Below are positions 45,343-53,870 of a stretch of 64,000 nt of DNA, piece by piece. Position numbers and translations under genes: made by a program. The notes under the pieces are model-generated. The model did no database searches. It saw nothing but the letters and a program-made list of their open reading frames with translations, and was not told where the DNA came from. Numbering within the stretch: position 1 is the stretch's first letter; each line of letters opens with the position of its first letter. The stretch covers positions 1,798,001 to 1,862,000 of the forward strand of contig NZ_JACOPF010000001.1 of NCBI RefSeq assembly GCF_014287475.1, read 5' to 3'. Origin of the DNA: Mediterraneibacter hominis. Its GTDB lineage: Bacteria; Bacillota; Clostridia; Lachnospirales; Lachnospiraceae.

Positions 45343-47817
45343 CTATTTTTTGGCATCTTCTTCCAGTTTTATGCCCCCTGTCTGTGCTTTTGCCGCAGCC
45401 TTTAAATATGCTTCATATTCCCTATTTTTCCTATGGTTTTTTATAAATTCTCTAATTATTTTCTTTATGCCTTTAAAAAAATGTCCATTTACAATTTGTA
45501 GAAGCCCTTCTGCCATACCCATACTGACTATTCCCTCTGTCATCTTCGCCAGAGCACGAAAGGGAATATTATAAACAAACAGAATGTTTAAATTGGGGTT
45601 TCCTCTCTTTGTGCTGCTTTTCTCTTTGTGATCCAGACACTTCCAGACCAGCCGCGCCCATATGCTCTTTGCATAGTACATCTGGGAAATAGTATCATTG
45701 ATGCCCAGCGTTTTTTTCCACCTGCTGTCTGGAAGCGAAAAACCTAACAGCTTTTCAAATTCTGCATCCTCCACATGACGTATCTTTCCAGCATAGTACG
45801 AAGGGAACTCCTCTTTTTTATATGGATATTCCTCTGTCGTTCCCTGGACTTTGTATTCTCCTGCCAATCGTATATCTTCTATATTGGCACCTACCATGAT
45901 CCGGTATATCCCTTCCTCTGTTTCCCACTTTTGCGTTTTTACATTCCAATATCGAAATGTCTTGTCATCAAATGGTATCTCTGCCTTTTTACTTTCGTTT
46001 GCCCTTAAATATACTTTTGTAAAGCCTTTTAATTCTTTAAATGGGCGAAATATTTTACTATCCGGCAGACCGACATACAACTGCGCGATTTCAGCCCCGT
46101 CATATTTTCCTGTGTTTGTAATTGTAAATGTAATTCCAGTCGTATTTACCTGTAAATCGGAATAGGAAAATGTCGTATAAGACAGTCCATAGCCAAAAGG
46201 ATAGCACACCGGAATCTTTGCCGTATCGTAGTAGCGGTATCCTATATAGAGCCCTTCCCTATACTCAGCCGAATATTCCTTGCCTGGGAAATAGAAATAA
46301 GCCGGAGTATCTTCACAGCGAATCGGGTATGTCTCACTTAGTTTTCCCGACGGATTTGTCCTGCCCGTCAGAATATCCAGTATAGCTCCCGCGCCTGCCT
46401 GTCCCGCCAGAAATCCATGCAAAATCGCTTTACAACAGCCTTCCCATTCTAGCTCAATGGCGGAGCCTCCACTTAATATGCCTACAATATTAGAGTTCAC
46501 TTTACAAAGTTCTTCTAATAATGCAGTCTGGTTCCGCCGAAGTCTCATATGATCTCTGTCTTTTCCTTCTACCTCGCTTATTTCGTCCAGCCCGAAGAAA
46601 TAGAGTACAATGTCAGCTTTTTCTGCCAGTGCAAGAGCTTCCGCTTTCAGCTTTTCATCCTTTTTTCCTGTCCGTCTGTAGCCTTTCGCAAACCCCAAAA
46701 CCTCCAGTTCATAATCCTTTACTACTGTTTTGATATTTTCCAGAAACGTAGGATTGACCAGAGATGACCCTGCGCCCTGGTATCTGGGATTCTCTGCAAA
46801 ATCACCGATTATAGCCACCAACGTATTTTTTTGAAGCGGCAGAATGTGCGCTTCATTTTTTAAAAGTACTGCACTTTCCTTTGCCGCCTTCTTCGCCAAT
46901 TCATGGTGTTGTGCCGCCTCAAAACCTTTTTTTCTGCCTTCCTTTCCAGACAGTTCTGTTACTGCTTTTAGAAGCCCCCCTACACAAAAATCTATTTCTT
47001 CCATAGATACTTTCTTTTCTTCCACTGCCTGAACCAACTGCCGCGCCGAATCCAGCCCCGGGAAAGGCATTTCCAGATTGGAGCCGGCCTTTACCCCTTT
47101 TGCGTGGTCGTTAGAGCCTCCCCAATCTGTTACTACAATTCCGTTAAATCCCCACTCATCCCGAAGAATCTTTTTGAGCAGATATGAATTTTCGTTTGCA
47201 TACACGCCATTTATTTTATTATAGCTTGTCATAATTGACTTAGCTCTGCCTTCTTTGACAGCAATCTCAAACCCTGTCAGATAGATTTCTCTTAAGGTTC
47301 TCTCATCTAAAACAGAATTCACAGACATTCTGTGTAATTCCTGATTATTTACCGCGAAATGCTTAGGGCATGCGTATACACCTTGGCTTTGTATTCCACG
47401 TATATAGGCTGCTGCCATTTTTCCCGCCTGATAAGGATCCTCCGAAAAGTATTCAAAATTTCTGCCGCACAGAGGACTCCTTTTCACATTCAAGCCAGGC
47501 CCAAGAAGAATATCCACCTGCAAGGCAGCAGCTTCCTTTCCAAGTGCCTCGCCCAGTTCTTCCCCCAGTGATTCATCCCAACTGTTTGCGACAGTAGCCG
47601 CAGTGGGAAAGCAAGTGGCCGGCACAGACGGATTTAACCCCAGATGATCTCCCTCCCCATCTTGCCGGCGGACTCCATGAGGTCCGTCGGCACAAAACAA
47701 AGAAGGTATTCCAAAGTGAGGAAAATCTCTCGTCTCCCATTCGTTCTTCCCGCTTAAAAAAGCGGCCTTTTCCTTTAATGTCATCTTCTCGATAACCGTT
47801 TTTTGTTTACTTTCCAT
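45343..47817 (-). CDS. GH3 beta-glycosidase, cytoplasmic type with helical tail
   Basis: An 824-residue glycoside hydrolase family 3 enzyme in standard order. The (beta/alpha)8 barrel has nucleophile Asp231 in IVVTDWGG, plus GRNFEYFSEDP and CPKHFAVNNQE. The alpha/beta sandwich (about 330-530) and a fibronectin III-like domain (about 570-670) follow. No signal peptide, so it probably acts on imported oligosaccharides. After residue 690 comes an unusual basic tail of about 130 residues (SMGMAEGLLQIVNGHFFKGI and on) with no known match. AGGAG lies just before ATG 47817, which is inside the end of the preceding GH3 gene. Confidence 0.93.
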   Translation of the reverse strand: MESKQKTVIEKMTLKEKAAFLSGKNEWETRDFPHFGIPSLFCADGPHGVRRQDGEGDHLGLNPSVPATCFPTAATVANSWDESLGEELGEALGKEAAALQVDILLGPGLNVKRSPLCGRNFEYFSEDPYQAGKMAAAYIRGIQSQGVYACPKHFAVNNQELHRMSVNSVLDERTLREIYLTGFEIAVKEGRAKSIMTSYNKINGVYANENSYLLKKILRDEWGFNGIVVTDWGGSNDHAKGVKAGSNLEMPFPGLDSARQLVQAVEEKKVSMEEIDFCVGGLLKAVTELSGKEGRKKGFEAAQHHELAKKAAKESAVLLKNEAHILPLQKNTLVAIIGDFAENPRYQGAGSSLVNPTFLENIKTVVKDYELEVLGFAKGYRRTGKKDEKLKAEALALAEKADIVLYFFGLDEISEVEGKDRDHMRLRRNQTALLEELCKVNSNIVGILSGGSAIELEWEGCCKAILHGFLAGQAGAGAILDILTGRTNPSGKLSETYPIRCEDTPAYFYFPGKEYSAEYREGLYIGYRYYDTAKIPVCYPFGYGLSYTTFSYSDLQVNTTGITFTITNTGKYDGAEIAQLYVGLPDSKIFRPFKELKGFTKVYLRANESKKAEIPFDDKTFRYWNVKTQKWETEEGIYRIMVGANIEDIRLAGEYKVQGTTEEYPYKKEEFPSYYAGKIRHVEDAEFEKLLGFSLPDSRWKKTLGINDTISQMYYAKSIWARLVWKCLDHKEKSSTKRGNPNLNILFVYNIPFRALAKMTEGIVSMGMAEGLLQIVNGHFFKGIKKIIREFIKNHRKNREYEAYLKAAAKAQTGGIKLEEDAKK

Positions 47818-50560
47818 TTTCTCCTACATGAACATTCTTTTTAAAATTCTTCCAGTTCTTTCTCCATTTCCAGTAAAATACACCTGCTCCCACAACAGCA
47901 ATCACGTCTACTGCTATCAGTATATAGAGCCAGTATGGTGTAGGGCCATAATAATTAAATTCCATTGCATTCGAATTTGCTACTGTATACAGAATGTGAT
48001 GTGTTGCCTCACGCATCGCCTGTTTTCCTGCATTGCTTGTATCTTTTACATCTCTTCCAGTTGTCGTAAGGATAAAATCATTACCTGCCCTTATTCCTTG
48101 CTCCGCATTCATATAAGAATCATCAAACGGCCAATCTGAAATCACCATTCCTTCAAAGCCCCATTCACCTCTTAATACATCTGTCAGAAGCGGCTTACTT
48201 GCCCCAGTCCATGTATTTCCAATACGATTATAAGATGACATTACCGCGTGTACATCTGTGTTCTTTACCGCGATTTCGAATGGTTTCAAATAAATTTCCC
48301 GGATCGCCTGTTCATTACTCCATGTTGTTATGCCGTCTACTGCATTTGTACACTGATTATACATCGCAAAATGCTTAATATAATTGTAAACGTTATTTGT
48401 ATTGAATCCGGTTACAATTCCCGCTGCCATATATCCTGAAATAACAGGATCTTCTGAATAATATTCGTAATTTCTTCCGCCAAATGCCGTTCTTTGTATA
48501 TTCATAGACGGGCCATAAATTCCGCTGATTCCCCACGCAGCCGCTTCCGCGCCGAAACATTCGCCCATATCTTCTGCAAGTTCTTTATTCCATGTACTTG
48601 CAAGCACAACGCCCGTTGTATATGAAACTCCTTCATATGCCGTCTCATTTACAAGTGCCTTAATCCCTGCCGGCCCATCCAGGTCAACAGAATATGGCTT
48701 CTCTACAGATTCTACTACCTGTGTTGCAAATCCACCCCAGCCAATCAGCTTAGACATTTCTTCTACCGTTACCTGTTCCAGCAGCTCATCCCACATAGGA
48801 TCATCATACGCTTTTCCTACTAAATCTGCCAGCTTCAGACCGTGATCTTTAACTACAATATCTTCTGCTTCGGTCTCTGTAGGCGTAAAATCCGTCCATT
48901 GTGCAGCGATTTCCGGCGAAGCTTCACGCTGGTGCGGTACGTCTTTCGGGTATGTTCCTTCCCAGTCTGCTCTGGATACATACGTAATTTTTACATCCCC
49001 TTCTACATCTTTAAATCTTGTTACTGCCGGAATTTCGTCAGAGCTTCTTTTATTATTTTCATCATATACAATTGTCTCATCCATTGTATATGTACGGGAA
49101 TCTATTATTTCGTGTGCATTTTTCATCAACTTAAATTCATATTCACCTGCATCTAATACATAGCATCCTTTGTCTATATAATCAAATGAGGCAATATCCT
49201 CCAAGTTAAATGTAATTTCTACGCTCTCTGACCCGCCAGGTTCCAACATTTTAGTTTTTCCGAATCCGCTTAAAACAACATGTGCCTTTTCAATTCCTCC
49301 AACTATATACGGCGATGTTGTATATACCTGTACCACATCTTTTCCGGCTGTGTCTCCAATGTTTGTTACTTTTGCAGTTATTTTAACCTCTCCGTCTTCT
49401 ACCGAATAATCCTGTATCTCCTGTTCAAATTCAGTATAGCTTAGTCCATATCCAAAAGGATACTGTACAGCCGCACGGTAAGCATCTTCGTCTACTTCTC
49501 CCGTCTCGTTGTCTACCCAGCGTGTCTCATAATAACGATATCCTACATAAATTCCTTCTGCATAATCCACATATCCCTGATACCCTGTAGCCGGCTCTCC
49601 TGCCCATGTCTCACTTTCAAATTCTGTTCCAGAGTAATAAAAATTCCCGAAATTTTCCATAGCAGGTGCAGAAGTCAGATCATATGCATAGGTATTTACT
49701 GTACGTCCGGATGGATTTACTTCTCCTGCCAACACACTTCCCAGTGCATTCATTCCTGTTTCTCCCGGTCCTCCGATCCAGAGCGTCGCATCTATCTTTC
49801 CTTCTCCCAGAAAGCCCAGTTCCATTGGATAGCTGGAATTTATAACAAGAACCACCTTTTCAAAGTCCATACTATCCACCATATCGATCAATTCTTTTTC
49901 CTCTGCACTAAGCTCCAGATAGTGCTCATCAGCAGCTCCGCCTAACTCACTCATATCCAGCGGTAAATCTTTCTCTCCTTCCCCGCCGATCCTGCTTAAA
50001 AATATTAATGCAACGTCCGAATACTCTTTTGAATTCTGCAAAAGTTCATCATTGTATTCACTAACATCAACCTGATGTTTTGTGTAGTCCGTATTAAAGC
50101 TTCCGTATGCATCATTTGTTTTACTGGAAATTCCACTATCTTCATAAAATTGTTTTAGTTCTGTATTCCCATGTATTCCTGCACTTTCTAATCCTTCAAA
50201 CAATGGAACGGCATTATCCATATTTCCTGCACCGGAACCGACTCCACTATACACTGGACTAATCGAAGACCACCCAAAGATATTTATATTCGTTTCTTTT
50301 TCACTATTCATGTCAAGAGGCAGCGTATCATTTTCATTTTGAAGCATGACAATCCCTTCTTCTTCGATTTGTTCTACTACACTGCGCGCTGACTGTGCCG
50401 TTTTTTCTACGGCCTCTTCGTCTATGTTCGCCTTAGAAAAAAACTGTGTGATAACATTATAAAACATACCACATGCGACATTTACAGCAAGCAGAACTAC
50501 CAGCAGGATACTTATTATCACTACACTGGTTTTCTTTGGTTTTTTTACCTTTTTTTCCAT
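47807..50560 (-). CDS. GH3 glycosidase with reversed domain order and two membrane anchors
   Basis: A 917-residue GH3 enzyme in which the alpha/beta-sandwich and fibronectin-like parts come first (about 60-540: VLVINSSYPMELGFLGEGKI, YPFGYGLSYTEF). The catalytic barrel comes last: GRNYEYYSEDP, IKHFAMYNQ and nucleophile Asp809 in MVISDWPFDD. A TM segment near the N-terminus (VVIISILLVVLLAVNVACGM) and another near the C-terminus (LYILIAVDVIAVVGAGVFYW) would hold the enzyme on the outer face. GH3 proteins with swapped domains are known from Ruminococcus and Butyrivibrio. I choose ATG 50560 after AAAGGAGAG. Confidence 0.92.
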   Translation of the reverse strand: MEKKVKKPKKTSVVIISILLVVLLAVNVACGMFYNVITQFFSKANIDEEAVEKTAQSARSVVEQIEEEGIVMLQNENDTLPLDMNSEKETNINIFGWSSISPVYSGVGSGAGNMDNAVPLFEGLESAGIHGNTELKQFYEDSGISSKTNDAYGSFNTDYTKHQVDVSEYNDELLQNSKEYSDVALIFLSRIGGEGEKDLPLDMSELGGAADEHYLELSAEEKELIDMVDSMDFEKVVLVINSSYPMELGFLGEGKIDATLWIGGPGETGMNALGSVLAGEVNPSGRTVNTYAYDLTSAPAMENFGNFYYSGTEFESETWAGEPATGYQGYVDYAEGIYVGYRYYETRWVDNETGEVDEDAYRAAVQYPFGYGLSYTEFEQEIQDYSVEDGEVKITAKVTNIGDTAGKDVVQVYTTSPYIVGGIEKAHVVLSGFGKTKMLEPGGSESVEITFNLEDIASFDYIDKGCYVLDAGEYEFKLMKNAHEIIDSRTYTMDETIVYDENNKRSSDEIPAVTRFKDVEGDVKITYVSRADWEGTYPKDVPHQREASPEIAAQWTDFTPTETEAEDIVVKDHGLKLADLVGKAYDDPMWDELLEQVTVEEMSKLIGWGGFATQVVESVEKPYSVDLDGPAGIKALVNETAYEGVSYTTGVVLASTWNKELAEDMGECFGAEAAAWGISGIYGPSMNIQRTAFGGRNYEYYSEDPVISGYMAAGIVTGFNTNNVYNYIKHFAMYNQCTNAVDGITTWSNEQAIREIYLKPFEIAVKNTDVHAVMSSYNRIGNTWTGASKPLLTDVLRGEWGFEGMVISDWPFDDSYMNAEQGIRAGNDFILTTTGRDVKDTSNAGKQAMREATHHILYTVANSNAMEFNYYGPTPYWLYILIAVDVIAVVGAGVFYWKWRKNWKNFKKNVHVGENGK

Positions 50561-50817
50561 CTTTCTCTCTCCTTTTCCTCTTCGGCAGTCCATTTTTGTT
50601 TTTCACTTTTCCGGCTGCCTTTATTTTCGTGCTTTCATTCACACGCTTTCTGCTTGTTTTTGATTCTATCAGTTCTTTTCTTTTTGTGCCCCATTTTGCA
50701 TAAACTGTTATTTTTCTGCTTAAATTGTATATCATATTGTGTATTTTATACAAAAACAGCGCCAAATTTTATGCATTATGCTTATTTTGACGCCATTTTC
50801 TCCTTTATTTTCTTTCC

Positions 50818-52167
50818 TCATTTTTTCAAAAAATCCATATCCATAGGGATCAATATTTTCAGATTAAACCAATTATCACAGCATTGAATATCTACTTCTC
50901 CCTTATATTTATGCACCGTATAGCGCAGACTTTTTAAGCCATATCCATGAAATGTTTTTTCTTTTTTAGTCGTTACAGGAAGACTTTCTTCGAGCTCTAA
51001 ACTCCCTTCATAATAATTTTCAAAACGAATCATCAAAAAACTTTTCTGTAAAAATGTACTGACATGAATCAGCCTTTTTTCTTTCTCCGGTATCTGCTTC
51101 TCACATTCAATCGCATTGTCCAGGGCGTTACCAAAAATAGAACATATATCCATAACATCCATAAACGCAAACAACTTTCCATCTACCACACAAGTCATAG
51201 AAATATCGTTTTTCATACAGAGAAGATTTTTCGATGTCAAAAGTGTATCTAATACTTTATTCCCTGTCCGGTTCTGTGCTTCATAATTCTGGATTTCTTC
51301 TTCCATTTTATCCAGGTATGCTTCTCTTTTCTGTGCATTTTCCTCTGCGCGCAGCGCTATAATATGGTGCTTTAGATCATGATACTTATAATTGATAAGA
51401 TCCATAGCCTCCTGTGACTGCTGATACTGCATATATTGATTGTAAAGAATACTCTGCACACTCTCCAGCTCATGTCGTGTACGAAGCTCTATCCGCTGTA
51501 CATGGTAGGCATACATAATTACAATACCCCCTAAGTCTACCAGCGTCCGTACATTAAAAATTTCCGCACTCTGCTGACCGCCGAAAATCGTATCTGCAGA
51601 TACAAATCCTAGATTGCTGATAGAAAAAACTGCAAGTCCAATAATAATGTACGCTGTCAATTCTTTGTTTGTAACCAGATATGGCTTTTCTTTTGTACCA
51701 GATTTTCTATACAGCAGCCAGACAATACAAAATACAAAACTATAAATCAGCACCAGCCAGAATATTCTAAATATAAGGCCATCCATTGCCATTCGAAGTG
51801 AAAGCCAGCAATATGTCTGCCACTCCAGAGATGCCGCGAATTCTGCCGCTACAAACGCGCGGACACAATAATATCCTGCATCTCTTCCACTGACACAGCA
51901 GCAAAGATAAATATATCCATACATAAGTCCGACCGCCGCACCCATGCAGAGAAGCCATAAGAAATTCTCCATTCCCTGCGTCACTTCCAAAAAAAGCACC
52001 TGTATAATCAGTGTTCCAACAGATATACCTATAAATTTCCAGCCCGTTACTCTTCTCTTTACTTCCGCTATACACAAAAGGCAGGCAAGCCATTCTGCCA
52101 AAGCCGTATAAAATCTAGGAATATCCGGTAATATCGTACTCACAATGTCCACTTCTGCCACATTCAT
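50818..52167 (-). CDS. GHKL-type sensor histidine kinase (AgrC-like)
   Basis: A 449-residue kinase. The N-terminal 220 residues form six or so TM segments (for example WLACLLCIAEVK, LAVFSISNLGFV). Then come a helical dimerisation region with putative phosphoacceptor in YKYHDLKHHIIALR, and a GHKL ATPase (FGNALDNAIECEKQ as N box, FHGYGLKSLRYTVHKY as G box). The class senses peptides or surface signals in Gram-positives. It overlaps the response regulator gene by 4 bases (ATGA). It lies just before the GH3 genes on the same strand. Confidence 0.92.
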   Translation of the reverse strand: MNVAEVDIVSTILPDIPRFYTALAEWLACLLCIAEVKRRVTGWKFIGISVGTLIIQVLFLEVTQGMENFLWLLCMGAAVGLMYGYIYLCCCVSGRDAGYYCVRAFVAAEFAASLEWQTYCWLSLRMAMDGLIFRIFWLVLIYSFVFCIVWLLYRKSGTKEKPYLVTNKELTAYIIIGLAVFSISNLGFVSADTIFGGQQSAEIFNVRTLVDLGGIVIMYAYHVQRIELRTRHELESVQSILYNQYMQYQQSQEAMDLINYKYHDLKHHIIALRAEENAQKREAYLDKMEEEIQNYEAQNRTGNKVLDTLLTSKNLLCMKNDISMTCVVDGKLFAFMDVMDICSIFGNALDNAIECEKQIPEKEKRLIHVSTFLQKSFLMIRFENYYEGSLELEESLPVTTKKEKTFHGYGLKSLRYTVHKYKGEVDIQCCDNWFNLKILIPMDMDFLKK

Positions 52168-52871
52168 CTCAATTCCCCCCAGTGCCTTGTCAGCGCCTGC
52201 ATAAAGTCATTCATTCTCGGCCGGCTGATCTGTAGACTCTCTCCTTTCACTACAGCGCACTTATCTTTTATCCCGTCTACATGCTCTAAATTGATCAGAT
52301 AACATTTATTTCCACGATAAAAGCCCATATTTTCTAATTCTTCTTCTGCGGATTTCATCGTCCCTGCCGTTGTATATTCTCCGCCTGCCGTATGATAGAT
52401 TAAGTTATGTCCCTGACTTTCTACATAGTAGATATTTTCCACATCCACCCTAAACACACCTCCCTTAACGGAAATCATCACATACTTATGCTTACGATTC
52501 TTTATTCTGGCAACCGCTTTTTTCAACTTCTGACTAAAGGCGAAGTATGTCACCGGCTTCAGCACATAATCCAGTGCATCTACCTCATATCCCCGGATAG
52601 CATACTGCGTCATATTTGTTATAAAAATAATAATTACTTCTGTATCTTTTTTTCGTATCTCTTCTGCCGCTGTCATTCCGTCCACAAATTTCATCTGAAT
52701 ATCCATAAAAATAATATCAAACTGCGCCTTGTACTCTGCGGTAATACTATCCCCGTCCCGGTAAACGGATATTTGCAATTCTTCCTTCTGTTCTTTCTCA
52801 TAACGCCGTAAATATTCCGTAATCTGGTTTATATAGTTTTGTTCATCCTCTACTACAGCAATACGAATCAT
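52164..52871 (-). CDS. LytTR-family response regulator
   Basis: A 235-residue regulator. The receiver has VVEDEQN, phosphoacceptor Asp in IIFMDIQM and Lys in VLKPVTYF. A C-terminal LytTR DNA-binding domain follows (VEYVESQGHNLIYH-like IYYVESQGHNLI, FYRGNKCYLINLEHV). It forms an AgrA/LytR-type pair with the overlapping kinase gene. Its own promoter at 52962-52990 is surrounded by an inverted repeat. The neighbouring GH3 genes are likely targets. AAGGTGG precedes ATG 52871. Confidence 0.93.
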   Translation of the reverse strand: MIRIAVVEDEQNYINQITEYLRRYEKEQKEELQISVYRDGDSITAEYKAQFDIIFMDIQMKFVDGMTAAEEIRKKDTEVIIIFITNMTQYAIRGYEVDALDYVLKPVTYFAFSQKLKKAVARIKNRKHKYVMISVKGGVFRVDVENIYYVESQGHNLIYHTAGGEYTTAGTMKSAEEELENMGFYRGNKCYLINLEHVDGIKDKCAVVKGESLQISRPRMNDFMQALTRHWGELR

Positions 52872-52953
52872 TCTTTTTCCACCTTCTCTTAACCGTCCTC
52901 TGGCATGCGGCTCTCCTTAAGCAAACCACTGCACTTTCATCCATTACAAATTA

Positions 52954-52990
52954 CTGGAATTAATATAGCATATTCCAGATTATTTGTCAT
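52954..52990 (-). promoter_or_regulatory. Promoter and dyad of the LytTR/GHKL operon
   Basis: On the minus strand ATGACA (52990-52985), 17-bp spacer, TATATT (52967-52962). CTGGAAT (52954-52960) and ATTCCAG (52972-52978) form a dyad around the -10, a possible repressor or autoregulation site. Confidence 0.6.
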
Positions 52991-53099
52991 TTCGCGCTCT
53001 TTCTTATAGTTTATTTTCTGATGTGTTAAGGTAAGAGTACCTTTTCTAGCATCTATCTATATTAGGAAAAGAGAAGTATCTTTATTTCTTAATACATTA

Positions 53100-53393
53100 T
53101 GAGGAGGTTCCTGGATTATCCTTGCAGGACAGAACAGCACGTATATTTTTAAATACCCGCGGACAATATACCGAAGGAATACCACAAGAACCGCTAATGA
53201 TATGAAGCATACCACAGAGGAGGTAAGTACCTCTTGTACCAGTGAGAGGATATATAATATCTAGAAACGAATCCACGCTATCAAATCTAGTGAAAAGATC
53301 GAGGTGAAATATATGCAGGCATGGGAAGAAAAGATAGCAGAAATGTTAGAAGAAGATATAGAAACCATTCAAAAATTAATAAAAGAAATATAA
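53100..53393 (+). pseudogene. Remnant of a Rpn / PD-(D/E)XK nuclease-transposase family gene
   Basis: Two out-of-frame pieces resemble this family. At about 53137 the frame reads ARIFLNTRGQ, like the conserved FLNTRG strand, then stops at TGA. From about 53265 another frame reads RIHAIKSSEKIEVKYMQAWE and ends EDIETIQKLIKEI at TAA 53391-53393, like the usual C-terminus. In-frame TAG at 53262-53264 and the frame change show decay. The last 26 codons follow GAGGTG and an ATG at 53313, so a small peptide is conceivable. Family recognition is from memory of short motifs. Confidence 0.45.
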
Positions 53394-53517
53394 ATTTAAC
53401 TGACAAAAGGACGTGTGAAAGAGATGCTTTGCATCGTTCGTCAGGGCTGCGCCGGAATTCCTCACTCACGCAAAGCATCTCTTTCACACTCACACTTTCG
53501 CCAGCTTAAGTTTATAT
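53388..53517. repeat. Long hairpin element, family A copy 2
   Basis: The inner stem GTGTGAAAGAGATGCTTTGC (53413-53432) pairs perfectly with 53470-53489. The loop core at 53435-53466 starts CGTTCGTCAGGGCT and ends GCCGGAATTCCTCACT, almost identical to that of copy 1. The outer arms TAAATTTAACTGACAAAAG (53391-53409) and 53494-53513 pair imperfectly; their TGACRAAA and ACACTTTYGYCA ends are shared with copy 1. Inner stem sequence is different from copy 1. Confidence 0.8.
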
Positions 53518-53531
53518 TTTCAGGCGGAAAA

Positions 53532-53616
53532 AATCGGCTTCACGCTACTATGTATTTCCAATAAGAAGTAGTATAGATACTTCTTATTGGAGGTCCATAA
53601 CAACGTGAAGTCGGTT
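53532..53616. repeat. Middle hairpin of the 53.4-53.9 kb cluster
   Basis: TCCAATAAGAAGTA (53557-53570) pairs perfectly with TACTTCTTATTGGA (53578-53591) around a 7-nt loop. Outside a large internal loop, AATCGGCTTCACG-like (53532-53544) pairs with CGTGAAGTCGGTT (53604-53616). It lies between the two family A hairpins. Confidence 0.7.
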
Positions 53617-53631
53617 CTGTTCAAAATTGTG

Positions 53632-53867
53632 AATTTAATTGGGGAAGAACGTAAGCATAAAGAGAAGGCAGTGCATAAGCAGGGAATTTTAAGCGGAGCG
53701 TGGTAGATACAGATTGTTCTGTTTGTTAAGTGGGAAGCATGGAGTTCCAATGGACGATATGCTTCTACACTGTTACAAACATTCAATCGGATTTACCACA
53801 GTGGAGCCCTGACCTGCGTTGCACTGCCTTCTCTTTTTGCGTACCATTCTTTCGTCAGTTAAATTTA
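53632..53867. repeat. Family A-related hairpin, copy 3 with enlarged loop
   Basis: AAAGAGAAGGCAGTGCA (53659-53675) pairs perfectly with 53820-53836. Outer arms continue to GTCAGTTAAATTTA (53854-53867), the perfect inverse of TAAATTTAACTGAC (53391-53404), so the whole 477-bp cluster has inverted ends. The loop retains the AGCCCTGAC tract of the family but holds a second long imperfect hairpin (about 53699-53803; GTGGTA and TACCAC ends, AAGCAT/ATGCTT tip). It abuts the stop of the KDG kinase gene. Confidence 0.65.
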
Positions 53868-53870
53868 TCT

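Noticed and set aside
53313..53393. 26-codon small protein with a GAGGTG site
   Set aside because: The frame continues upstream with family-like residues to a stop at 53262, so it is better explained as the tail of a decayed nuclease gene, though not excluded.
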